Of a stretch of DNA of 47,757 bases, positions 18,451 through 28,523 are shown piece by piece. Under the pieces are notes generated by a model. The model worked only from the letters and a program-made list of their open reading frames with translations. It was not told the DNA's origin and searched no databases. The position numbers and the translations under genes are program-made. Origin of the DNA: Candidatus Competibacteraceae bacterium (GTDB taxonomy: Bacteria > Pseudomonadota > Gammaproteobacteria > Competibacterales > Competibacteraceae); the NCBI GenBank assembly GCA_003989065.1, contig RXIW01000022.1, forward strand, positions 1 to 47,757, read 5' to 3'. Position 1 is the stretch's first letter, and every line of letters begins with the position of its first letter.

Positions 18451-21144
18451 TCAACAGGAAACCTCAGCCTCCTTGCGCGAGTACCAGTTCCAGGTGATGA
18501 ACATGCAGCTCAGATAGAACAAGCCGAAGAACAGCATCGCCCCCTGGAATTCACCGGTCAGATGGATGGATGCGCCATAGGCGATGGGAATGAGGAACCC
18601 ACCGAAGGCGGCCACCGCCGAGCTGAAACCCAGCGTTGCGGCGGCCTCGGTGACGCCCGTGCGTCGGGCCTGTTCCAGCGCCGCTTCGCCTTGGCCGACG
18701 GCCTGCCGCTCGCGCAAGGTGCGGAACAGGGTCGGAATCATGCGGAAGGTCGAACCGTTACCGACGCCAGCGGCCAGGAACAACACCAGGAACATCAGCA
18801 CGAAGCCCACCACGCTGCCGCCGCCCGCTGCGCCTGGCAGGAACAGGATGGCGAGCAACGACGCTGTCACCATGGCCGCAAAACTCCACAAGGTGATCGT
18901 CGCGCCACCCTTGCGGTCGGCCAGCCAACCGCCGATGGGCCGCACCAGCGCCGCCAACAGCGGACCCAGGAAGGCGAACTTGAAGGCGTCCACTGTCGGA
19001 AACGCGGTATTGATCAGCATCGGGAAACTGGCGGCCAGGCCGATGAACGAGCCGAACGTGCCGGTATAGAGCCAGCTCATCAGCCACTGATGCTTGTGCT
19101 TCATGATCGCCACCTGCTCGGCAAAACCGGCCTTGACGCTGGCGATGTTATCCATGCCCAAGTAGGCGGCCACGGCGGCGATGAAGATGAACGGCACCCA
19201 GATGAAGCCGGCGTTCTGCAACCAGATTTGGGTGATCGTGCCACTGTCGTCGATCAGGGTCTGGGCGCTGCCGCCCATGATCAGCAAAGCTCCGCCGTAA
19301 ACGGCAATCGGTGCGATCAGTTGCACCAGCCCGATGCCGAGATTGCCGACGCCGGCGTTCAGGCCCAGCGCGGTGCCCTGCAGCCGTTGTGGATAGAAGA
19401 AGCTGATGTTGGCCATGCTGGAGGAGAAATTGCCCGCCCCCAGGCCGCACAGCAGGGCAATGACCACGAACACCGCATAGTGGGTATTGACGTCCTGCAC
19501 CGCGACGCCGATCCACAGGGTTGGCAACAACAGCAGAGCGGTGCTGAACACGGTCCAGTTGCGCCCGCCGAAGATCGGCACCATGAAGGAATACAACACG
19601 CGGAAGAACACCCCGGACAGACCGGGCAGCGCCGCCAGCCAGAACAACTCGTTTGGAGTGAACTGGAACCCGACCTTGGGCAACTTGACCACGATCACGC
19701 TCCACACCGTCCAGACCACAAAGGCCAGCAACAGGGCAGGCATCGATAGCCACAGATTGCGATGGGCGATGCGTTGCCCAGTCTGTACCCAGAAAGTCTC
19801 GTCGTCCGGCCGCCAATCGACCAGCAGATGGCGACGGGGCCGGGCGTGCTCGATCAGTTCCGCCTGTTCCAGTTCGGCGCGGACATCGGCATGCCGTTCC
19901 AGAATCGCTTCGCGTTCGTGCTTCTCGGCCACCCAGGTCCAGATCATGGTGGCCACCACCAGCAGGAACATCAGCATGAAGCAACTGCTGCGCACGCCGA
20001 TGGCGTCGGCGGCGACGCCGAACATGATGGGGAGAACGAAACCGCCCAGCCCGCCGATCAGACCGACGATGCCGCCCACGACGCCCATCTGACCCGGATA
20101 ATGATCGGCCAGACTGCGATAGACGCTGGCCTTGCCGAAGCCCTGCGCCATGCCGACCAAGAAAACCAGGGTCGTGAACAGCACGATGCCCACGGTCAGA
20201 TTGACCGAGACTTCGCCCTTGATGCCGTGGATGACCAGAGTGGTGGGCGGATAGCTGAGGATGAACAGGCAGATCAGGCTGACCCACAACACCCACCAGG
20301 TCACGGTATTGCCGCCCCACTTGTCGGAAGCCCAGCCGCCCAGGGCGCGGATCGCGCCGGAAGGCAGGTCGAAGAAGATGGTCAGGAACGCGGCGGTGGC
20401 CAGCGGCAGACCGTATTCGCCGACGTAGTACTTGGGCAGCCACAACGCCAGCGCCACGAATCCGCCGAACACGAAGGCGTAGGCCAACCCGAAACGCCAC
20501 ACCCGCAGATCGAACAGCGGCATGAGCTGTTGGCCCAGGCTGGGCCGGGCGCGATTTTTATCGGCGTCCTTGTCGTGCAGCGGGTCGGTATAGGTGAAGA
20601 ACCAGAACAGCATCGCCATCACCACCATGGCGACAGCGTAGATCTTGGGCACCATCTGCCAGGCCCCGAAGGCGGCGATGATCATGGGGGCGATGAATTT
20701 GGTCAGTGAGGAGCCGGCGTTGCCAGCCCCGAAGATGCCCATCGCCGTGCCTTGGCGCTCTTTGCTGAACCAGGCCGAGGTGTAGGCGATGCCGACGGCG
20801 AAGGAGCCGCCGGCCAGACCGACGAACAACCCCAGCACCAGGTACTGCCAATACTCGGTAGCGTAGGAAACCAGCCAGGTCGGGATCGACACCAGCAGCA
20901 TCTGAATCAGGAATACGATCCGCCCGCCGTAACGATCGGTCAGGATGCCCAGCGGTAGACGCACCAGCGAACCGGTCAGGATCGGAGTCGCCACCAGCAG
21001 CCCGAACTCGGTTTCGTTGAGATTCAGTTCAGCCTTGATTTTGATGCCGATTACGGAAAACATGACCCAAACGGCGAAGTTCACCGCGAAAGCCATGGTA
21101 TTCATTGTCAAAACAGAAATTTGTTGACGTTTGAGCGTAGCCAT
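18451..21144 (-). CDS. narK: NarK1-NarK2 fused nitrate/nitrite transporter (two MFS domains)
   Basis: The 897-residue protein joins two 12-helix nitrate/nitrite porters. The first half (to about residue 405) is NarK1-like, with LRxPLGILTDRYGGR, FVGLAGGSFAVGIAYTSAWF and GFGKASVYRSLADHYP; this type is held to be a nitrate/proton symporter. A charged linker (about 405-455) leads to a NarK2-like half with FWVQTGQRIAHRNLW and GLGAGNFSSSMANISFFYPQR; this type exchanges nitrate for nitrite. Similar fusions are known in Paracoccus-type denitrifiers. It is the first gene of the nar transcript and faces narX across a region with NarL sites. Confidence 0.95.
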   Translation of the reverse strand: MATLKRQQISVLTMNTMAFAVNFAVWVMFSVIGIKIKAELNLNETEFGLLVATPILTGSLVRLPLGILTDRYGGRIVFLIQMLLVSIPTWLVSYATEYWQYLVLGLFVGLAGGSFAVGIAYTSAWFSKERQGTAMGIFGAGNAGSSLTKFIAPMIIAAFGAWQMVPKIYAVAMVVMAMLFWFFTYTDPLHDKDADKNRARPSLGQQLMPLFDLRVWRFGLAYAFVFGGFVALALWLPKYYVGEYGLPLATAAFLTIFFDLPSGAIRALGGWASDKWGGNTVTWWVLWVSLICLFILSYPPTTLVIHGIKGEVSVNLTVGIVLFTTLVFLVGMAQGFGKASVYRSLADHYPGQMGVVGGIVGLIGGLGGFVLPIMFGVAADAIGVRSSCFMLMFLLVVATMIWTWVAEKHEREAILERHADVRAELEQAELIEHARPRRHLLVDWRPDDETFWVQTGQRIAHRNLWLSMPALLLAFVVWTVWSVIVVKLPKVGFQFTPNELFWLAALPGLSGVFFRVLYSFMVPIFGGRNWTVFSTALLLLPTLWIGVAVQDVNTHYAVFVVIALLCGLGAGNFSSSMANISFFYPQRLQGTALGLNAGVGNLGIGLVQLIAPIAVYGGALLIMGGSAQTLIDDSGTITQIWLQNAGFIWVPFIFIAAVAAYLGMDNIASVKAGFAEQVAIMKHKHQWLMSWLYTGTFGSFIGLAASFPMLINTAFPTVDAFKFAFLGPLLAALVRPIGGWLADRKGGATITLWSFAAMVTASLLAILFLPGAAGGGSVVGFVLMFLVLFLAAGVGNGSTFRMIPTLFRTLRERQAVGQGEAALEQARRTGVTEAAATLGFSSAVAAFGGFLIPIAYGASIHLTGEFQGAMLFFGLFYLSCMFITWNWYSRKEAEVSC

Positions 21145-21254
21145 TGCAAACCTCGCGAAAATGCTGCAGGTGCATGGTACGGCGCTCTTGTCGCGTTATT
21201 CTTGAGTGCCCCACTGGGTTAAACCATCGAAAATAAGTGGCTTTCCGCTGTTGT

Positions 21255-21270
21255 TACCTCTTTGGAGGTA
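21255..21270. promoter_or_regulatory. Predicted NarL 7-2-7 binding site
   Basis: TACCTCT-TT-GGAGGTA is an inverted pair of NarL heptamers with the 2-base spacing preferred by NarL and NarP. The left half fits TACYYMT exactly and the right half has one mismatch. It lies 111 bases upstream of the narK fusion and 182 bases before narX, in a 307-base region (21145-21451) that otherwise contains no gene. No clear FNR palindrome was found there. Confidence 0.6.
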
Positions 21271-21304
21271 TGACGGCTACTCGAATAAGCAATTGTTATT
21301 ATTT

Positions 21305-21370
21305 TACTTATCGGCCTGGTTTAGCTGCGGTGTCGCCCGGCGTTCCCGCCAGTCGTATGCGGTAGAGGTA
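21305..21370. promoter_or_regulatory. Additional NarL heptamers upstream of narX
   Basis: TACTTAT at 21305-21311 (plus) and AGAGGTA at 21364-21370 (heptamer on the minus strand) both fit the NarL consensus TACYYMT. A one-mismatch copy, TACCCTT, follows at 21378-21384. Together with the 7-2-7 site they suggest that NarL controls its own operon and the narK-narG transcript. Confidence 0.4.
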
Positions 21371-21451
21371 TCCACATTACCCTTCGCCATTTCCGTTCCA
21401 GCGACGGCCCCGGATCGTGTGCAACCGGCGCGACCATGAGGAAACCTTTCC

Positions 21452-23320
21452 ATGGACAGCAACGAATCCATCATCTTCCGCAGTGGCCTGACCATGGGCG
21501 GCATCATGTTATTGGCCCTGCTCAGCATGACCAGCTCGGTGTTCATCGCCGAGTCCAGCAAGGGCGATGCCGCCGCCATCAATTTGGCCGGTTCGCTGCG
21601 CATGCAGTCCTATCGGATCGCCACTCGCCTGCAGATCGCAGACGATGACCGGACGCGCCATGTCGAGGAGGTCGCCCTCGAAATCGATCAGTTCGAGCGC
21701 CGGCTCGATCGCCTCTGGCAAACCGGTGCGATTCCGGAGGCGAACGATAATTCCAAGACACAGATGCTCCGGGCCATCGAATCGGCCTGGCGCGATGCCT
21801 TGCGCCCGACCCTGGAAACTTCGGCGGTGGATGCCCGTCCGCCTGCGCTCTATCTGCGCCAGATAGATGACTTCGTCGCCAAGCTGAATCAGTTCGTGAA
21901 ACTGCTGGAGCAGGACACCGAGACCAAGATTCTGCTGTTGCGCCTCATTCAGGGGGTGGCGCTGTTTCTGACCCTGGTGCTGGTCTTCATCGCCATGTAT
22001 GAGTTGCACAGCGGGGTCGTGGTCCCGTTGCGCGATCTAGTCGAGCTGGCACGCCGGGCTCGCAGCGGCGACCTGACCGTGCGCGCCAGCCATGTCGGCA
22101 ACGACGAATTGGGGGTGCTGGGGCACGCTTTCAATTTGATGGCGACCGACCTGTCGGCCATGTATGCCAACCTGGAAGCGCAGGTCGAACGACAAACCCA
22201 GGCGTTGCGGATCAGCAATCGTTCGTTGAAACTGCTTTACCATACCGCCAAACGCCTGGGCGAATCGCCTTTGAGCGACGAGAGCTATCAAGCCCTGCTG
22301 ATGGAAATCGAAAAGCTGACCGGCCTGGGGTCGATCGCGCTATGCTTGATCAACCCTGACACCCGGCAAGTCAGCCGCGTCTTCTCGACCCGTCCCCACT
22401 CGGCGGGATGGCCACCGTTTTGCGACCGTCCCCATTGCGAGACCTGCCTGGGTGAAGGAACCACCCATCCGCTGGATGCCGACGCCGAGCTGTTTTCCAT
22501 TCCGATCAGAGATCAGGAACGGTGGTTCGGCGCGCTGATCGTCCGCTATCCGGGGCTGGGCGCGACCGCCGCTTGGCAACTGCCCTTGCTGGAAGCGGTG
22601 GCTCGCCATATCGCCGCCGCCCTGCAGGCCGACGAACGGGTCGAATATCATCGTCGGGTGGCGCTGCTGGAAGAACGCACCACCATCGCCCGCGAACTGC
22701 ACGACTCGCTGGCGCAGTCGCTGTCCTATCTGAAAATCCAGGTCAGCCGCCTGCAGGCGCTGCCGGACGGCGTCACAGTCGCCGCCGAAGCGCGCGACAT
22801 CGTGGCCGAGCTGCGCGAGGGTCTCAACGGTGCTTACCGCCAGCTGCGGGAACTGATTGCCACTTTCCGCCTGAAGATGGAGCATCCCCGCCTGGAGGAC
22901 AGCTTGCGTGAAACGATCCGGGAATTCGGTCAGCGCGGCCAACTGTCGGTCGAACTGGACGATGCCGCCTGGCATTGCACGCTCGATCCCAACGAGCAGA
23001 TCCACGTCATGCAGATTGTGCGGGAAGCCTTGCACAATGCCGTGAAGCACGCCCATGCTAGCCACATTCTGGTGCGGCTATGCAGTCCGGACCACGGCGA
23101 GGCGGTGATCGACATCATCGACGACGGTGTCGGGCTGCCGGCCGAAACCCAGCGCGAAAATCACTTTGGCCTGAACATCATGCGCGAGCGCGCCCATCAC
23201 CTGGGTGGGTTGTTGAGCCTGCATTCCCAACCCGGTTCAGGACTGCGGGTGCAACTGAGTTTCGTGCCCGCCGCCTGCCGCAATGCCTCGACCACTTTCG
23301 ATGAGGTGCGCCATGCCTGA
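21452..23320 (+). CDS. narX: Nitrate/nitrite sensor histidine kinase NarX
   Basis: The 622-residue membrane kinase senses nitrate in the periplasm and phosphorylates NarL. The first helix covers about residues 10-33. The nitrate-binding P-box follows at 39-55 (DAAAINLAGSLRMQSYR), then a four-helix sensor region, a second helix (about 168-190) and a HAMP segment. A GAF-like part with a Cys cluster (CDRPHCETC) comes next. The HisKA_3 dimerisation box has His417 in ARELHDSLAQSL, and the ATPase part has IVREALHNAVKHA and DDGVGLP. GAGGAAA precedes the ATG. narL overlaps its end by eight bases. Confidence 0.95.
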   Translation: MDSNESIIFRSGLTMGGIMLLALLSMTSSVFIAESSKGDAAAINLAGSLRMQSYRIATRLQIADDDRTRHVEEVALEIDQFERRLDRLWQTGAIPEANDNSKTQMLRAIESAWRDALRPTLETSAVDARPPALYLRQIDDFVAKLNQFVKLLEQDTETKILLLRLIQGVALFLTLVLVFIAMYELHSGVVVPLRDLVELARRARSGDLTVRASHVGNDELGVLGHAFNLMATDLSAMYANLEAQVERQTQALRISNRSLKLLYHTAKRLGESPLSDESYQALLMEIEKLTGLGSIALCLINPDTRQVSRVFSTRPHSAGWPPFCDRPHCETCLGEGTTHPLDADAELFSIPIRDQERWFGALIVRYPGLGATAAWQLPLLEAVARHIAAALQADERVEYHRRVALLEERTTIARELHDSLAQSLSYLKIQVSRLQALPDGVTVAAEARDIVAELREGLNGAYRQLRELIATFRLKMEHPRLEDSLRETIREFGQRGQLSVELDDAAWHCTLDPNEQIHVMQIVREALHNAVKHAHASHILVRLCSPDHGEAVIDIIDDGVGLPAETQRENHFGLNIMRERAHHLGGLLSLHSQPGSGLRVQLSFVPAACRNASTTFDEVRHA

Positions 23321-23963
23321 CGAAGTCCAGACCATTCTGGTCATCGACGATCATCCGTTGATGCGCAAGGGGATCTTGCAACTGATCGCCATGGAGTCCA
23401 CCTTGCGGCTGGTCGGCGAAGCCGGCGACGGTCGGCGCGGCCTGGAGTTGGCGCAGCAGTTGCGGCCGGACCTGATCCTGCTCGATTTGAACATGCAAGG
23501 ATTGAGCGGACTGGATACCCTGAAGGCGCTCAAGGCGACCGATCTCGACGCGCGGGTCATCATTCTCACCGTCTCCGACAGCGAGGAGGACGTGGTGGCG
23601 GCGCTACGGTTCGGCGCCGATGGCTATCTGCTCAAGGATATGGAACCGGAGGATGTCCTGCGCTGCCTGCATGCCGCTGCCCAGGGTCGCATTGCCCTGG
23701 GCGAACGGGTCGCGGCGACTCTGGCCGACGCGCTGCGCCGCGACAGCCAGCCCAAATCGCTCGACAGCGCCAGGCTGACCGAGCGGGAACGGGAGATTCT
23801 GGAGCTGATCGCCACCGGTTACAGCAACAAGGTGATTGCGCGCAAACTGAAGATCACCGAAGGCACGGTGAAAGTGCACGTCAAGCATCTTCTGCATAAA
23901 CTCGATCTGACCTCGCGGGTCGAAGCGGCGGTCTGGGCGGTCAAGCGTGGCGTTCGCAGCTGA
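23313..23963 (+). CDS. narL: Nitrate/nitrite response regulator NarL
   Basis: The 216-residue regulator has a receiver domain with acidic pocket Asp12-Asp13, phospho-acceptor Asp58 (LILLDLNM) and the conserved lysine in LLKDMEP. A LuxR/NarL-type HTH follows, with LTEREREILELIATGYSNK and ITEGTVKVHVKHLL. I start at the ATG inside ATGCCTGA that overlaps the narX stop; an in-frame ATG 30 bases upstream adds residues unlike the family. Coupled translation with narX is likely. Targets probably include the heptamers at 21255-21370. Confidence 0.93.
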   Translation: MPDEVQTILVIDDHPLMRKGILQLIAMESTLRLVGEAGDGRRGLELAQQLRPDLILLDLNMQGLSGLDTLKALKATDLDARVIILTVSDSEEDVVAALRFGADGYLLKDMEPEDVLRCLHAAAQGRIALGERVAATLADALRRDSQPKSLDSARLTEREREILELIATGYSNKVIARKLKITEGTVKVHVKHLLHKLDLTSRVEAAVWAVKRGVRS

Positions 23964-23999
23964 GGCGCGCGGGCGATCGTTCAGTTTCCGCCATGGCGG

Positions 24000-26417
24000 C
24001 TAGAATGCCCCGGCGGCGAAATCGTAACTCATCTCGCGATAGGGACGCTGCAGGAAGAAGCCCTGGATGAGATCGACACCCAGGGACCACAGAATCGGCA
24101 TCGCCTGGACGTCCTCCACGCCGCCGACGATGGTGGCCGCGCCCAGGGTCTCCAAATTCTGCACCAGTTCCTTGAGCTGCTCCTGTTTCTTGGCGTCCCG
24201 CGCCAGGTGATTGACGAAATACATGTCCAGCTTGACGTAGTCGGCGCCCAGGTTCTTCAGCAAACTCAGCGAGTCGGTCCCGCGCCCGAAGCGGTCCAGG
24301 CAAAAGCCGCATCCCATCAGTTTGATTCTGCCCAGGAACAGGAACATTTCGCGCAGGCTGCGTTCGGTCGCCGACTCCGCCACCGAAAATACGATGCGCT
24401 GAGCCTCGACCCCTGCTTTCTCCAGCTTGTCGCGCAACCAGTCGCTGAAGGTCTTGTCCTGGATCGTGGCCGGCAGAATCTTGATGAACAAGGTGGTCAT
24501 CTGTTGCCGCTGCCGCAGCATCTCCAAGGCGTGTTCGATGACCCAGCGATCCAGTGTCAGTCCCAGTTCATGGTTGTAGACCACACCGAATACGCTGCCG
24601 GGCACCAATTCCTGGCCTTCGGCGTTGCGCAGGCGTAGCAGCACCTCGTAGCGCTCGTGAGTGTCGCCGTGCATGCTGGCGATCGGCTGGAACACCAGCC
24701 AAAGCTGTTCGTGTTCGAGAATATCGCGCACCTGGTTCAGCATCCGCGCCCGCGATGAGCTCTCATGATCGCGCTTGGCCGCGGTGAGCGTCTCTTGCAG
24801 GTAGATGCGTTCGCCCTTGGCCTCCCGCGCCAGCCCGCAGGCCGCATCCGCTCGCTGGATCAGCATCAGGTGATCCTGGCCGCGGTCGATGGCCGCTGCA
24901 ACGCCGATGCTGGTGCGCAGCAGCAGAGCCTGCTCACCGACCTTGTAGAATCCGGTTTCCAGCATGTCGCGGATCTGTCGAACCAGCTTGAGCAAGGGTT
25001 CGCCGAGCAGATTGGGAATCAGCACTGTGAAGATGGCGTCGCTGAAGCGGGCCGCCGACTGCTCGTGGTTCAAAACCTGGCGTAGACGGTTGCCGGCTTG
25101 GCCCACCACTTCATCGGCGGTCGCCACCCCGGCGGAATCGCGGATGGCGCGCAGATTGTCCATCATGATGAAGGCGACCGCCAACGATTGGCGGCGCAGA
25201 CCGATGGCTTCCAGCTCTCGTTCCAACAACACCAGGAACCGTCGGCGGTTGTAAAGGCCGCTGGCCATATCGTTGTCGGTCAACAGACCCAGCTTCACCC
25301 GCATGGCGCGCGCCCGGAACAGGCGCTGTTTGACCTCCCAGCAGAGATGGCTGGTCGGCACCGGCTTGGTCAGCAGGCTGGCCCCGGGAGTGTCCAGATG
25401 GGTCAGATAATGGGCGGCGTCGGCCGGAAAGCACAGCAGGATCATCGGCAAGGCGTCGTATTCCCGATGCTGGGCGATCACCCGGGCCAGATCCGGTCCG
25501 CTGACTTCCTTGAGATCGAGATCGACCAACAACAGATCCGGACGAAAGCGGTGGATGTCCTGCAGCACCTGCAACGGTTGGATCACGACCTGAGGGGTGA
25601 TGTCGTGCTCCTCCAGCACGCCGGCCATTTCCCAGGCTTCGGCCGGGCGGTCGTTGACGATCAACACCCGGTGATAATCCTGAGCGACCTGCGGTAATAG
25701 CAGCTCCCGGACGATCCGCAGCACTTCGTCGTTGTCGACCGGCTTGTTGAAGTAGGCCGTGCCGCCCGCCCGCACCGCCTCCAGTCGGGCGACCATATCG
25801 TTGCGCTCGGCCAGGAACACCACCGGCCCGCGCAGATTGATTTCCTTGCGCGCGGTCACAATCAGTTCGATGACCTTTTCCGATCCTTCGGGAAAGTCCA
25901 TGTCGACGATAATGGCGCCAAACGGGCGTTCGTGCAGTCGTTGTTCGGCGTCGGCCAGACTGGACAGATGCTGGACCGTATAGCCGGAAGCCTGCAGCTT
26001 CATCATCAGCAGGGGCGGTTCTGGACTGGGGACGATCAGGCAGATCTCGGGAGCGACCGCCGACAGCAGCGGCCGGGTCCGGGGATCGTCGCTGGCCAGA
26101 GGGTTGTCCGCCGTGGTCAGGATGAACCGCAAGGCATCGATCAGCGCCGTCAGCCGTTGCCGCTCGGATTCGTGCGGCATCTCGCCCGAAGTCGCGCAAC
26201 TCTGAATGTGATGATCCAGTTGCGCGACCAGGTTGAGCACGCGTTGATCGTTGCCGGACTGCGCGCCCTGCAACATGCCCTGGGTCAGGCGGGCCAGCAT
26301 CGCGAACGATTTGGGATTCCACTTGACGAAATACAGCTTCTGCCACAAATCGTCGATCAGTTTCAGGTGATTGACCAATTTGAGGCGTTGACTGTCGGCT
26401 TCTTTCGCCTGGCTCAT
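24000..26417 (-). CDS. Two-receiver, degenerate GGDEF/EAL signalling protein
   Basis: The 805-residue protein has an N-terminal helical part (1-120) and a receiver-like domain (about 125-240, acidic residue in AIIVDMDFPEG). A second receiver follows (about 250-370, DLLLVDLDLKEVSG), then a GGDEF-type fold (about 385-545) and an EAL fold (about 560-795). The GGDEF motif is replaced by ARFSDAIFTVL, so no cyclase activity is expected. The EAL part keeps EVLLR, VAESA, VKLD and GVED. It lacks the metal-binding asparagine (IKILP instead of a VNLS-like motif) and has DRFG where active enzymes have DDFG. It is therefore more likely a c-di-GMP sensor or adaptor, somewhat like FimX. It converges on narL with 36 bases between. 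Confidence 0.85.
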   Translation of the reverse strand: MSQAKEADSQRLKLVNHLKLIDDLWQKLYFVKWNPKSFAMLARLTQGMLQGAQSGNDQRVLNLVAQLDHHIQSCATSGEMPHESERQRLTALIDALRFILTTADNPLASDDPRTRPLLSAVAPEICLIVPSPEPPLLMMKLQASGYTVQHLSSLADAEQRLHERPFGAIIVDMDFPEGSEKVIELIVTARKEINLRGPVVFLAERNDMVARLEAVRAGGTAYFNKPVDNDEVLRIVRELLLPQVAQDYHRVLIVNDRPAEAWEMAGVLEEHDITPQVVIQPLQVLQDIHRFRPDLLLVDLDLKEVSGPDLARVIAQHREYDALPMILLCFPADAAHYLTHLDTPGASLLTKPVPTSHLCWEVKQRLFRARAMRVKLGLLTDNDMASGLYNRRRFLVLLERELEAIGLRRQSLAVAFIMMDNLRAIRDSAGVATADEVVGQAGNRLRQVLNHEQSAARFSDAIFTVLIPNLLGEPLLKLVRQIRDMLETGFYKVGEQALLLRTSIGVAAAIDRGQDHLMLIQRADAACGLAREAKGERIYLQETLTAAKRDHESSSRARMLNQVRDILEHEQLWLVFQPIASMHGDTHERYEVLLRLRNAEGQELVPGSVFGVVYNHELGLTLDRWVIEHALEMLRQRQQMTTLFIKILPATIQDKTFSDWLRDKLEKAGVEAQRIVFSVAESATERSLREMFLFLGRIKLMGCGFCLDRFGRGTDSLSLLKNLGADYVKLDMYFVNHLARDAKKQEQLKELVQNLETLGAATIVGGVEDVQAMPILWSLGVDLIQGFFLQRPYREMSYDFAAGAF

Positions 26418-26475
26418 GACCCCTCTCCTGGACTGCAGTCAACGATCGGACCCGATGGTTTCATTCAGGTTTCGA

Positions 26476-28323
26476 TCAACGCTCTAGCTGGCTGACATCC
26501 CGCACCGCGCCGTGGGAGGCGCTGGTGGTCATGGCGGCGTAGGCCCGCAAGGCCGGCGATACCGTGCGCTGGCGATTGACGGGTTTCCAGGCCACCGGGC
26601 CACGTGCCAGCATCGCCGTCCGCCGCCGCTGCAATTCGGCGTCGTCCACGGCCAAATGGATACGGCGGTTGGGAATGTCGATCTCGATCAGATCGCCTTC
26701 CTCGACCAGACCGATCGCGCCGCCTTCGGCCGCTTCCGGCGAGACGTGGCCGATCGACAGACCGGACGTGCCGCCGGAGAACCGGCCGTCGGTGATCAGG
26801 GCGCACGCTTTGCCCAAACTCTTGGATTTGAGATAGCTGGTCGGATACAGCATCTCCTGCATACCCGGTCCGCCGCGCGGCCCTTCGTAGCGGATCAGTA
26901 CGACATCGCCGGCCTGGATGCGGCCGCCCAGGATGGCCGCGACTGCGTCTTCCTGGCTTTCCACGACCCGGGCCGGTCCCTTGAAGACCAGGATGCTCTC
27001 GTCCACCCCGGCGGTCTTGACGATGCAGCCGTCCTCGGCCAAGTTGCCATACAGCACGGCCAGGCCGCCATCCTGAGAATAGGCGTGCGCCCGGTCGCGG
27101 ATACAGCCGTTTTCCCGATCCAGATCGAGACTGGGCCAGCGGGTATCCTGGCTGAAAGCCTCCTGGGTGGGAATGCCCGCCGGTCCGGCGGAGTAGCGCC
27201 GCCGCGCCTCATCCCAAGCCGACGGTTGCGCGATATCCCAGCAGGTCAGCGCCTCGGCCAGGGTTGCGCTGTGCACGGTGTTTACCTTGCATTGCAGCAG
27301 GCCAGCCCGGTCCAGTTCGCCGAGAATGGCCAGCACGCCACCGGCCCGATGGACATCTTCCATGTGATATTTCTGGGTGGCCGGCGCCACTTTGCACAGA
27401 TTCGGCACCCGCCGCGACAACCGGTCGATGTCGCGCATGGTGAAGTCGACCCCGCCTTCCCGCGCCGCCGCCAGTAGGTGCAACACGGTATTGGTGGAGC
27501 CGCCCATGGCGATGTCGAGGCTCATGGCGTTCTCGAAGGCGGCGAAGGTGGCGATGCCGCGCGGCAACACCGATTCGTCGTTCTGCTCGTAATAGCGCCG
27601 GGCCAGTTCGACGATGCGCCGACCGGCTTCCAGGAACAATTCTCGGCGATCGGCGTGGGTGGCCAGCAGCGAACCATTGCCCGGTAGGCTCAGACCTAGC
27701 GCCTCGGTCAGGCAATTCATGGAATTGGCGGTGAACATGCCCGAACAGGAGCCGCAGGTCGGGCAGGCGGAGCGTTCGTATTCGGCCACCGTGGCGTCAT
27801 CGATGCGGTCATCGGCAGCGGTGATCATGGCATCGATCAAATCCAGCTTGTGTGCTGCCAGTCGGGTCTTGCCGGCTTCCATCGGCCCGCCGGAGACGAA
27901 AATAGCCGGGATGTTGAGGCGCAGGGCCGCCATCAACATGCCAGGGGTGATCTTGTCGCAGTTGGAGATGCACACCAGCGCGTCGGCGCAATGGGCGTTG
28001 ACCATGTACTCGACCGAATCGGCGATCAGCTCGCGCGAGGGCAGGGAGTACAGCATGCCGCCGTGACCCATGGCGATGCCGTCGTCAACCGCGATAGTGT
28101 TGAATTCCTTGGCGATGCCGCCGGCGCTTTCGACCTCGCGCGCCACCAGTTGCCCCAGATCTTTCAGATGGACGTGGCCAGGCACGAATTGGGTGAAGGA
28201 ATTGGCGATCGCGATGATGGGTTTGCCGAAATCGCCGTCCTTGACGCCGGTTGCCCGCCACAGGGCGCGTGCGCCCGCCATGTTACGACCATGGGTGGTG
28301 GTCCGGGAACGATAATCGGGCAT
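26476..28323 (-). CDS. ilvD: Dihydroxy-acid dehydratase IlvD
   Basis: The 615-residue enzyme dehydrates 2,3-dihydroxy-3-methyl acids in valine, isoleucine and pantothenate synthesis. It has cluster-binding cysteines in [11 protein letters not shown] and [19 protein letters not shown], and C-terminal [20 protein letters not shown] use the ATG at 28323 ([20 protein letters not shown]), which matches the family start and has GGAG seven bases upstream; the frame is open 33 bases further. It is transcribed alone, 58 bases before the GGDEF/EAL gene. Confidence 0.97.
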   Translation of the reverse strand: MPDYRSRTTTHGRNMAGARALWRATGVKDGDFGKPIIAIANSFTQFVPGHVHLKDLGQLVAREVESAGGIAKEFNTIAVDDGIAMGHGGMLYSLPSRELIADSVEYMVNAHCADALVCISNCDKITPGMLMAALRLNIPAIFVSGGPMEAGKTRLAAHKLDLIDAMITAADDRIDDATVAEYERSACPTCGSCSGMFTANSMNCLTEALGLSLPGNGSLLATHADRRELFLEAGRRIVELARRYYEQNDESVLPRGIATFAAFENAMSLDIAMGGSTNTVLHLLAAAREGGVDFTMRDIDRLSRRVPNLCKVAPATQKYHMEDVHRAGGVLAILGELDRAGLLQCKVNTVHSATLAEALTCWDIAQPSAWDEARRRYSAGPAGIPTQEAFSQDTRWPSLDLDRENGCIRDRAHAYSQDGGLAVLYGNLAEDGCIVKTAGVDESILVFKGPARVVESQEDAVAAILGGRIQAGDVVLIRYEGPRGGPGMQEMLYPTSYLKSKSLGKACALITDGRFSGGTSGLSIGHVSPEAAEGGAIGLVEEGDLIEIDIPNRRIHLAVDDAELQRRRTAMLARGPVAWKPVNRQRTVSPALRAYAAMTTSASHGAVRDVSQLER

Positions 28324-28523
28324 GGGGAAACTCCACAGGTCTGATGAAGAAAGCAAAGTATCGACTGTAAAAATTCTACGATATTTAATCGAGATTTAAT
28401 CCAGGATTCGTGACGGAATCCGCTGATTATGTGCAGCTCGTCGCTGCTGCTGCGGTGGGTGTCGGATTGGCGAACGGCGTCGCTCTGGATCGTCACACCG
28501 CCGGATCACGCCAGCGGGCCCAC

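Noticed and set aside
18379..19749. Plus-strand open frame of 456 codons opposite the narK fusion
   Set aside because: Antisense to confirmed transmembrane coding sequence. The product is Gln/His/Glu/Gly-rich without any domain.
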